The notes below the pieces were generated by a model, which saw only the letters and a program-made list of their open reading frames with translations, was not told the origin of the DNA and made no database searches. From Acidimicrobiaceae bacterium (GTDB taxonomy: Bacteria > Actinomycetota > Acidimicrobiia > Acidimicrobiales > RAAP-2), in the NCBI GenBank assembly GCA_030838245.1, contig JAUTXB010000246.1, positions 1 to 6,121 on the forward strand: a stretch of DNA of 6,121 nt. Direction: 5' to 3'. Made by a program: the position numbers and the translations under genes. Positions 1 to 5,704 of this stretch are shown piece by piece. The first letter of the stretch is position 1; each line of letters begins with the position of its first letter.

Positions 1-1161
1 CGGCGCCCTGTCCCGGGCGCGGCCGCGGTCAGCGCGGTCCTGATTATCGCCACCGCCGGTTGCACGACGGTTGCGGTCCTGGCGTCGAGCCACACGGTCA
101 GCGCGGCGACGTCGAGCTCGCCCTGGACGGGGTCGTTCATCGCCGTCGCCCTACCCCCACGGGTGGACCAGGTGAAGAGCACCACCTGCGTCAATGCCGA
201 GGACTGCTGGGCAGTAGGAGAAGCAGTGGGCCGCGGGGCAACCGAGAGCTCCGCGGCCGTCATCGCCACCACCAACGGCGGTCGACGGTGGATATCCCAG
301 TCGATCCCGGCCGGGATCGGCACCCTGAACGACATCTCGTGTTTCGATCGGCAGCACTGCGTCGCCGTAGGCCAATCCGACCAGACGCCGAACGGCGGCA
401 GCGCCGTGCTCGTCACCGCCAACGGCGGCACGACGTGGATTGCCGCACCACCGCTGGCCGGCGTCAGCGACATGACCACGGTGAGCTGTCGGGCCGACCG
501 GCATTGCCTGGCCATCGGCACCAACAACACCACCGGCGCCGTCTATGCCTCCTCACCGGGGGCATCCACGTGGACCTCCGTCGGAACCCTCCCGCCGGGG
601 GTCGAAGGGGCGAGCGCCGTGTCGTGCACCGACGATCGCCATTGCTGGGTGACGGGTTTCACTGCCACCGATCCCCTCCACTTGAGCGGCGCGGTGGTGG
701 CCACGTCCAACGGCGGCTCGACGTGGACGTCGCTCCCCGTCCCGGCCGGCACCGGCTTTCTCAACGGCATCACCTGCACCCAGGGATCCGGGGACCGGGC
801 CGCAGCCAGTTGTGTGGCGGTAGGGACCTCTGCGGTCGCACAGGGCCAGACCCGCACCGGTCATGGTCAGATCCTGACCAGTTCGAACGCCGGCCTGTCC
901 TGGACCCCTGAGCCGGTCCCCACCGCTGTGGCCACGCTGTTCGATGTCTCGTGTCCCTCCGTCGGCATCTGCGCTGCGGTGGGGAGCACCCCGGCTGCGT
1001 CGGCCCAAGCTGGGGTCACCGTGCTGACCGGCACGGGCCGCGCGCCATGGCAACACCCGACCGTGGTGATGATGCCGTTGTCCATATCCGGCGTCTGGTG
1101 CGTCTCCACTTCGAACTGCGCCGTCGTCGGTGGCGCCTACACCGCCTATCTGCGGTCGTAG
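1..1161 (+). CDS. Exported seven-repeat beta-propeller protein (BNR/Ycf48-like), 5' end outside window
   Basis: The frame is open from base 1 to the TAG at 1159-1161 (386 visible residues). No credible start codon precedes the hydrophobic segment, so the true start lies upstream; the internal GTG at 163 would remove the export signal and part of the fold. Window residues 1-2 are Arg-Arg, and 7-28 form an Ala/Val/Ile-rich stretch that looks like a signal peptide or single membrane anchor. Cys21 follows Thr-Ala-Gly, a poor lipobox because position -3 is Thr. The rest is seven repeats of about 46-59 residues, each with a Cys pair, an 'AVG'-like strand and usually an 'NGG-x-x-W' turn. That turn is typical of BNR/sialidase-like and Ycf48-like propellers, which mostly serve as binding scaffolds. 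No enzymatic residues can be recognised, so the ligand is unknown. The protein is probably on the cell surface or secreted. It lies 128 bases before a Ser/Thr kinase gene in the same direction. Propeller fold: fairly sure; function: unknown. Confidence 0.85.
   Translation, partial: RRPVPGAAAVSAVLIIATAGCTTVAVLASSHTVSAATSSSPWTGSFIAVALPPRVDQVKSTTCVNAEDCWAVGEAVGRGATESSAAVIATTNGGRRWISQSIPAGIGTLNDISCFDRQHCVAVGQSDQTPNGGSAVLVTANGGTTWIAAPPLAGVSDMTTVSCRADRHCLAIGTNNTTGAVYASSPGASTWTSVGTLPPGVEGASAVSCTDDRHCWVTGFTATDPLHLSGAVVATSNGGSTWTSLPVPAGTGFLNGITCTQGSGDRAAASCVAVGTSAVAQGQTRTGHGQILTSSNAGLSWTPEPVPTAVATLFDVSCPSVGICAAVGSTPAASAQAGVTVLTGTGRAPWQHPTVVMMPLSISGVWCVSTSNCAVVGGAYTAYLRS
187..1158 (+). repeat. Seven Cys-pair propeller repeats within the exported protein
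   Basis: Repeats begin at the first Cys codon of each pair: 187, 340, 487, 625, 775, 952 and 1099. Using residue 1 as the first codon of the window, the pairs are C63/C69, C114/C120, C163/C169, C209/C215, C259/C271, C318/C324 and C367/C373. Six pairs are C-x5-C; the fifth is C-x11-C because of a Gly/Ala-rich insert. After the pair comes a short strand such as CWAVG, CVAVG, CLAIG or CAAVG, and later a turn such as TTNGG, TANGG or TSNGG followed by Trp. The last repeat is only about 20 residues long. It is probably completed by the N-terminal segment at residues 38-62, which has the missing Trp and 'LP' elements. Confidence 0.8.
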
Positions 1162-1250
1162 GGGCTCGAAGGCCATCACGCCCGATCGACCCTGGGCACG
1201 AGGAGTGGGGCTTCAGGCACGGGTGGAGACCCCGACGCGTGAACGGCAGG

Positions 1251-1256
1251 TAACAT
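1251..1256 (+). promoter_or_regulatory. Possible -10 element upstream of the kinase gene
   Basis: TAACAT fits the actinobacterial TAnnnT pattern for a -10 box and lies in the most AT-rich part of the 128-base gap. It is 33 bases before the GTG start, which would leave a leader of roughly 25-30 bases containing the ribosome binding site. No good -35 hexamer is seen 16-18 bases upstream (the region reads mainly G/C), so this is a weak call. The kinase could instead be transcribed from a promoter before the propeller gene. Confidence 0.25.
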
Positions 1257-1275
1257 TTAGGCCGCGGCAAACGTT
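1252..1275. promoter_or_regulatory. Imperfect AT-rich dyad, possible operator
   Basis: The arms AACATTT (1252-1258) and AAACGTT (1269-1275) are inverted repeats matching at 6 of 7 positions, separated by 10 G/C-rich bases that include the palindrome GCCGCGGC (1261-1268). The element overlaps the possible -10 box and ends 6 bases before the Shine-Dalgarno sequence, a typical place for a repressor site. It may also be chance in a short AT-rich patch. Confidence 0.2.
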
Positions 1276-1280
1276 CTAGT

Positions 1281-1284
1281 GGAG
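1281..1284 (+). promoter_or_regulatory. Ribosome binding site of the kinase gene
   Basis: GGAG lies 5 bases before the GTG at 1290. It supports that start, which also places the kinase glycine loop at residues 25-30, the expected distance from the N-terminus of a bacterial Hanks-type kinase. Confidence 0.6.
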
Positions 1285-1289
1285 CTGAC

Positions 1290-3449
1290 GTGGCATTGAG
1301 GCGACGGTCCCGGCACAGGGAAGACGAATCGTTCCCGGGCTTCACGGAGGTCGTGAGGATCGGGGCCGGCGGCTTCTCCACCGTGTTCAGCGCCCGCGAG
1401 ATTGAGACCAACCGGCCGGTGGCGTTGAAGATCCTGAACGTCCATGACGTGTCCGAGCACGCCCTCGGCTCCTTTCAGCGGGAGACCTACGCCCTCGGGA
1501 CGCTGAGCGCCCACCCCAACATCGTGACGCTCTACCGGACGCTCACCACCGAGGACGACCGACCGGTGCTGGTCCTTGAGCTGTGCAACGGCTCGATCTG
1601 GGAGCGGACCCGCGATCAGGGGAGGTTGGCGCCCTGGGAGTCGGTGGCCGTCGCGGTGAAGATCGCCGGGGCCCTGGAGACCGCTCATCGGGCGGGGATG
1701 CTGCACCGGGACATCAAGCCCGAGAACGTGCTGATCACCCAGTACGGAGAGCCCGCCCTGGCCGACTTCGGCGTGGCCCGCCTCCAGTCGACGTCACAGG
1801 CCACCGCCGGTGTGTTCGGGTTCACCACCATTCATGCTGCACCCGAGCTGCTGGAGGGACGGGACCTCTCGGCCGCCACCGATGTCTACGGACTGGCGTC
1901 GACGCTCTACCAACTTCTTGTCGGCAAGGCCGCCTTCCGCTCGTTCGAGGACGAGGGACCGGCGTCCGTCATCTTGCGCATCCTGCGTGACCCCGTACAG
2001 CCCCCAGTGGCCGAGGGAATCCCCGTTGCCCTGTCCGACCTGTTGGTGAGCTCGATGTCGAAGAACCCCTACGATCGCCCCGCCTCGGCCTTGGAACTGG
2101 CCGACGAGTTGCGGTCCATCGAGGTGGCCACCGGATGGCCGGATACCGCGTACGCCATTGAAGAGGCAACCGTCCTCGAGCACCGGGCCCCATCGCGAGC
2201 CGGTCGCTTCCAAGTCCGCGGTGTCGACGCGCCGGTGCCGGCCTCCGTAGACGTCGAGCCCGAGCACCCCGTCGTGCCGGCCGCCCCGCCGCCGCTACCA
2301 GTCCAGCCCGAGCCCGCTGCCCAACCCGAGGTGCCCGCAGCCTGGAGCGAACCGGTCGAACCACCGGTCGAACCGGTCGCAGCCGAGGTCGAACCGGTCG
2401 AACCACTGACCAGCCCGTATGCGCCCGATCCGACATCGGAGACGGTGTTCATGCGAACTGGCCCCGGACGGGTCGAGGTCCCCCGAGGAGAGCGTCATGT
2501 GCTCACCCCCCAGGGCTACCCGGCAGCGGTCGCGCCCGAACCCATTCGCCCCCTGTCACCGATGCCCGCGCCGGTTCCCCGACCAGCGCCACCCGCATCG
2601 CCGGCGCCACCACCAGCAGCGGAAGCCCCGCCGACTCCGGTCGTGCCCCCACTTCCCGTCAGGCCCGCACCCCCGCCCCCTACGGCGCCACCACCTCCGC
2701 CTTTACCACCACCCTCGGCGCCTTCACCGGCACCGCCCCCACCTCCACCTTTGCCTCTCTCGCCTGTCCTTCCCCCACCACCCCGGCCCAACCTGAAGAC
2801 AGTGCCAGTGAGAGCCGAGTTGACCCACGACGCAGACCCCCTCGAGGTCGTGTTTCCGTTGAGCCCATCTACCGACCCTGAGCTGATCGAGTCACAGCCA
2901 GCGCTCCTTGAATCCGAGCTGGAGCCGGCGGCACAGGCCGTACCCGAGCCCGCGACACAGGCAGAGCCGGAGCCCGTGCTCGTCGACCGGCAACCAGCCG
3001 CACCCGAGCGCGACGCACGCCGACCCGAGCCGCTCCCCGATGAGCCCATGGAGCGCCCAGCGGTCAGGCTGGTCGAGACGCCCCGTTTCGATCACTTGTT
3101 CGACGAGGACCAGGAGCGCTCTGCCCCGACGATTCGCCCTTTGGCTCCCCCCATCGGAGCGGCCACGGCCTCGATCCCTGCCACCTGGGCTCGACCGCGC
3201 TTTTTATCCCAGTCCTTCTCCTTGGACGACGACTCCAACGACCGTCGGACCCGTCCCACCCCGGTAGTGACCCGGACCGCGCCTGCACCCCCGGTCCCTT
3301 TGCGCGAACACCCAAGGGCGATGGATGACGCGAGTAGCGGGAGCGGTGCCGGTGGGTCTCATGCCAGCCAAGCCGACGAGCGCCACGAATCCGACGAGAC
3401 CGAAGACGGCCGGTCCCGAAAGGGCCGGCGTCGGCAGAAGCGCCGCTAA
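1290..3449 (+). CDS. Soluble Ser/Thr protein kinase with long Pro/Glu-rich tail
   Basis: A 719-residue Hanks-type kinase that transfers phosphate from ATP to Ser/Thr of target proteins. The GTG start is supported by GGAG 5 bases upstream. The catalytic domain spans about residues 18-278. It has a Gly-rich loop G25-A-G-G-F-S30, ATP-binding K47 in 'VALKIL', a likely helix-C E65, the catalytic loop HRDIKPEN (D141, K143, N146), DFG at 159-161, APE at 184-186, D198 in 'DVYGLAS' and R263. All catalytic residues are present, so it should be active. The activation segment is rich in Ser/Thr (S167, T168, S169, T172, T179, T180). Residues about 300-719 have low complexity: EPVEP repeats (354-372), a proline-rich run (411-500), a Glu/Pro/Ala stretch (530-590), a less biased island (595-650) and a basic C-terminus. 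There is no membrane segment, PASTA or FHA domain, unlike PknB, so it is probably cytosolic or recruited through the tail. It faces the TgpA-like gene, and their stop codons overlap. The substrate is unknown. Confidence 0.95.
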   Translation: MALRRRSRHREDESFPGFTEVVRIGAGGFSTVFSAREIETNRPVALKILNVHDVSEHALGSFQRETYALGTLSAHPNIVTLYRTLTTEDDRPVLVLELCNGSIWERTRDQGRLAPWESVAVAVKIAGALETAHRAGMLHRDIKPENVLITQYGEPALADFGVARLQSTSQATAGVFGFTTIHAAPELLEGRDLSAATDVYGLASTLYQLLVGKAAFRSFEDEGPASVILRILRDPVQPPVAEGIPVALSDLLVSSMSKNPYDRPASALELADELRSIEVATGWPDTAYAIEEATVLEHRAPSRAGRFQVRGVDAPVPASVDVEPEHPVVPAAPPPLPVQPEPAAQPEVPAAWSEPVEPPVEPVAAEVEPVEPLTSPYAPDPTSETVFMRTGPGRVEVPRGERHVLTPQGYPAAVAPEPIRPLSPMPAPVPRPAPPASPAPPPAAEAPPTPVVPPLPVRPAPPPPTAPPPPPLPPPSAPSPAPPPPPPLPLSPVLPPPPRPNLKTVPVRAELTHDADPLEVVFPLSPSTDPELIESQPALLESELEPAAQAVPEPATQAEPEPVLVDRQPAAPERDARRPEPLPDEPMERPAVRLVETPRFDHLFDEDQERSAPTIRPLAPPIGAATASIPATWARPRFLSQSFSLDDDSNDRRTRPTPVVTRTAPAPPVPLREHPRAMDDASSGSGAGGSHASQADERHESDETEDGRSRKGRRRQKRR
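2348..2406 (+). repeat. Short direct repeats encoding EPVEP units in the kinase tail
   Basis: An exact 17-base copy, CGAACCGGTCGAACCAC, occurs at 2348-2364 and 2390-2406, 42 bases apart and so in the same frame. A further related ACCGGTCGAACCGGTCG stretch lies between them at 2363-2379. They encode EPVEPP, EPVEPV and EPVEPL units. The near-identity at DNA level suggests recent slippage or duplication and not only amino acid bias. Confidence 0.7.
3409..3429 (-). terminator. Stable hairpin, possible terminator of the DUF58/TgpA-like operon
   Basis: Bases 3409-3417 and 3422-3429 pair as 8 G-C pairs with one bulged T (3414), around a 4-base loop (GAAA on the + strand, TTTC on the - strand). On the - strand it begins 16 bases after the TgpA-like stop codon, a good place for a terminator. 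No T-tract follows, but high-GC actinomycetes often lack one. It lies inside the last codons of the kinase gene, so it may simply reflect the basic Arg/Gly-coding tail. Confidence 0.3.
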
Positions 3450-5704
3450 GTCCGGCGGCGCCTCGGGGCCGTTCGGAGCATCATCCGAAGTCTCGGTCTG
3501 AGCCCGAGGCTGGCGCGAATGGACCGCTTCAGTTCATCGTGTTCGTGCCAGACGTCGTCGGCCGCCACACTGTCGATCGCCAATCCCGACGAGAACAAGG
3601 CGACGTTGGCCGCCGCACCCACCCGCGTGGCATGAGCGGCCACGGGCTCGCCGAGTCGGTCTCGCACCGAGTCGCCCACTTCGGCGCTGGTCATCGTGGA
3701 CAGGTCGACCAGGTCGGCCTCGGTCAACGTGTCGAGCGTCTCATGCCAGGCACCCACCACCCGATCGATCGCCGTCTCGCCGGCGCGTCGACGCTTCTGA
3801 CGCCTTCGCTTGCGCACGATGATCGAGCCGAAGGCCAGCGCGGCCACGACCACCACACCGGCGACGATGGCCAGCGCGATGAGCAACGCGGTATGAGAAT
3901 GGGCGGCGCGAACGTTCACCCGCGGCGCCAGCGCGTGGCCATTCCGTCCGGCGTTGGTCTGGGCGTTGGTCGGTGGGGGCGCAGTGGTCGAAGTGGTCGA
4001 AGTGGACAGGTTCTCGGTCGGCGGTATTCCCATGGCTGTCGGCGTCGGATCGACCACCACCCACCCGAGACCGGACACCGGAACCTCCACCCAGGTCCAG
4101 GCCTGCGCATCGGTCAGCGTGGTCCGGACATGGGGAGCGAGGTCGCCTGTCTTGAACCCGGTGACCAGGCGGGCGGGCACGCCGAGGCTGCGGGCCAGGA
4201 GGGCGAACATGGTGGCGAACTGCTCGGGGGTGGCCTGTCGTTGGGCCATGACCGCCTGGGCCACGTCCTGGAACGACGTCCCGCCCACGGTGGGCTGGTT
4301 TGCCGCCGTCGTCGTGCCCGTGGTGCTGGGCGCCCGGGCCGGGAGCTCGACCTGTCGGTAATCGTTGCGGAATACCTGTTCGAGCGCCTTCAAGAACCCC
4401 AGCGTGGGCGCGGCCGGTTGGTTGGCCGTCGCCGCCAGCTGGGTCAGGTACTTGGACAGGTCACTGGTCTCGGCGGTGGGCACCACGGCATCGAGTGCGT
4501 CAGGTGAGGCGGCCAGCGGGGTGGCCAGTCCCCGAGCGTCCAGGGTGAGCAGGGTGTGGGCGGTCGCATCCGACTGCATGGTGAACCGGCTCCCGGCGAC
4601 GAGCGGCGAGGTCGGGAGCACCATCCCCGAGCTCGGTTCGAACTGAACGTCGACATCGTTCACGGTCACCGGACGGTCGACAAAGGGCATCCACGGCACA
4701 GCCGGCGGCTTGACCGCCGTGTAGCGCTGGGTGACCAGGCCCCGCGTCGACGCCGGCGGTGTGCCCAACGCCACCGGCACGCTCCCACCCGTGGGCCGGA
4801 ACGCCCCGTTGAACGACCACACGTCGCCGTCGTACGCGTCAAGGTCGGTAAGCGAGACGTACCCGGGCGTCGGACGGTCCACGGTCACTGTGTAGAGGGT
4901 GGCCGGACCCCGGATGGCCCCCTTGTCCCGCAGCTCGGCGATCTCGGCCGTCGGGGTGATGGGTCGCACCGTGGTCACCGGCGGGGTGCGGGTCGGCGAG
5001 GTCGGGGCCCCCTTCAGGGCAGGAACGGCGGGCACGGCGAACGCGCAGACCAAGGCGGCCACGACGAGTGTTCCGGTGCCGTAGAGCAGCGGGCGCACCG
5101 GGCTACGGGTCGGATCTCCGTCGGGTGGCGCCAGGCTCGGCCCCCGCTGCAGCCACTGCCGGCTGAACAAGACGACGCCGTCTACCGCGAACAGTGCCAC
5201 CGCCCAGCCCACGTCGTTGCCGATGCCCCCCGAGGTCGCCGCGAAGGCCAGCCCGAACCCCACTAGTGGCGTCAACGACGGCCACCCCACCGACCGGCCC
5301 CGCTCCATCAGCTCGCCGGTGACCGCCCCGACCAGCCAGCACAGGGCGACGGGCACGATCAACAAGAACCGCGGATGGTCGACCGGGAGGGTCTCGGACA
5401 GCAGGCGGGCGGGCCCGTGGACGAACCCCCGACCCAGGTCGGCGAACCCGAGCGGTTGGCGGAGCACGCCGAACAGGGCCAGGAGGACGAACAGAACGGC
5501 CGACGCCACGATCGACCAGGGGGCGGGGCGATTGAAGGCCCGAACCACCAGTGCGGGGACAGCGATCGACACCACGGCGGCCACCGCCAGCAACGGCACC
5601 ACGGTGGAAGGGGCGAAGGCCCGCATCCACGGGGTCGAGGACAAGAACACCATCGCCGCGGCCAGCGGAAGGACGGCCCCGCCCACCAGTTGCCGAACGC
5701 TCAC
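3446..5704 (-). CDS. TgpA-like (DUF3488/transglutaminase-fold) membrane protein, catalytic Cys and His missing
   Basis: 752 residues from GTG 5704 to TAG 3446. The start is chosen because GGAGG lies 7 bases upstream and overlaps the DUF58 stop as GTGA. An upstream in-frame start at 6079 would add 125 Arg/Gly/Pro-rich residues lying over the DUF58 gene. Six or seven membrane segments lie at about 7-22, 35-57, 63-81, 113-132, 144-159, 165-180 and 207-230. A large extracytoplasmic region follows (about 231-600), with the transglutaminase-like core at about 475-560 ('PEQFATMFALLARSLGVPARLVTGF' type signature, then 'GWVVVDPTP'). Next come a Ser/Thr/Pro linker (566-580), a last membrane helix (606-630), a basic stop-transfer run, and a cytosolic tail (about 640-752) resembling DUF4129. 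P493 stands where the catalytic Cys is expected and W536 (or Q534) where the His is expected; D552 is kept. Enzymatic cross-linking is therefore unlikely, and a binding or scaffold role in the envelope is more probable. It is translationally coupled to DUF58; a MoxR ATPase gene is the usual third member. Confidence 0.92.
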   Translation of the reverse strand: MSVRQLVGGAVLPLAAAMVFLSSTPWMRAFAPSTVVPLLAVAAVVSIAVPALVVRAFNRPAPWSIVASAVLFVLLALFGVLRQPLGFADLGRGFVHGPARLLSETLPVDHPRFLLIVPVALCWLVGAVTGELMERGRSVGWPSLTPLVGFGLAFAATSGGIGNDVGWAVALFAVDGVVLFSRQWLQRGPSLAPPDGDPTRSPVRPLLYGTGTLVVAALVCAFAVPAVPALKGAPTSPTRTPPVTTVRPITPTAEIAELRDKGAIRGPATLYTVTVDRPTPGYVSLTDLDAYDGDVWSFNGAFRPTGGSVPVALGTPPASTRGLVTQRYTAVKPPAVPWMPFVDRPVTVNDVDVQFEPSSGMVLPTSPLVAGSRFTMQSDATAHTLLTLDARGLATPLAASPDALDAVVPTAETSDLSKYLTQLAATANQPAAPTLGFLKALEQVFRNDYRQVELPARAPSTTGTTTAANQPTVGGTSFQDVAQAVMAQRQATPEQFATMFALLARSLGVPARLVTGFKTGDLAPHVRTTLTDAQAWTWVEVPVSGLGWVVVDPTPTAMGIPPTENLSTSTTSTTAPPPTNAQTNAGRNGHALAPRVNVRAAHSHTALLIALAIVAGVVVVAALAFGSIIVRKRRRQKRRRAGETAIDRVVGAWHETLDTLTEADLVDLSTMTSAEVGDSVRDRLGEPVAAHATRVGAAANVALFSSGLAIDSVAADDVWHEHDELKRSIRASLGLRPRLRMMLRTAPRRRRT
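3983..4006 (-). repeat. Tandem 9-base repeat encoding the Ser/Thr linker
   Basis: On the + strand AGTGGTCGA occurs twice in tandem (3983-3991, 3992-4000), followed by the partial copy AGTGGA (4001-4006). It encodes the STSTTSTT part of the linker between the transglutaminase-like core and the last membrane helix. Such a unit could vary in copy number without breaking the frame. Confidence 0.6.

Noticed and set aside
52..66. A lipoprotein lipobox around Cys21 of the propeller protein
   Set aside because: Thr at position -3 does not fit the usual Leu/Val/Ile, and the hydrophobic stretch continues past the Cys. An ordinary signal peptide or anchor is more likely.
60..911. A 283-residue Arg/His-rich open frame on the + strand
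   Set aside because: It overlaps the propeller gene in another frame and has no repeats or motifs, while the propeller frame shows seven clear repeats.
1181..1200. A possible terminator hairpin (GCCC...GGGC) after the propeller gene
   Set aside because: The stem is only 4 pairs with a 10-base loop and no T-tract, which is within chance for this base composition.
2069..3049. Gly/Ser-rich open frames on the - strand opposite the kinase tail
   Set aside because: Poly-Gly/Ser sequence is the direct complement of Pro/Glu/Ala codons; there is no start signal or domain.
3492..3508. A hairpin (CTCGG/CCGAG) as terminator for the kinase transcript
   Set aside because: Five pairs around a 7-base loop inside the opposing gene are too weak to call.
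3539..4507. A 322-residue open frame on the + strand
   Set aside because: It is opposite the well-supported TgpA-like gene and is rich in Arg, Gly and His, as expected for an antisense frame in GC-rich DNA.
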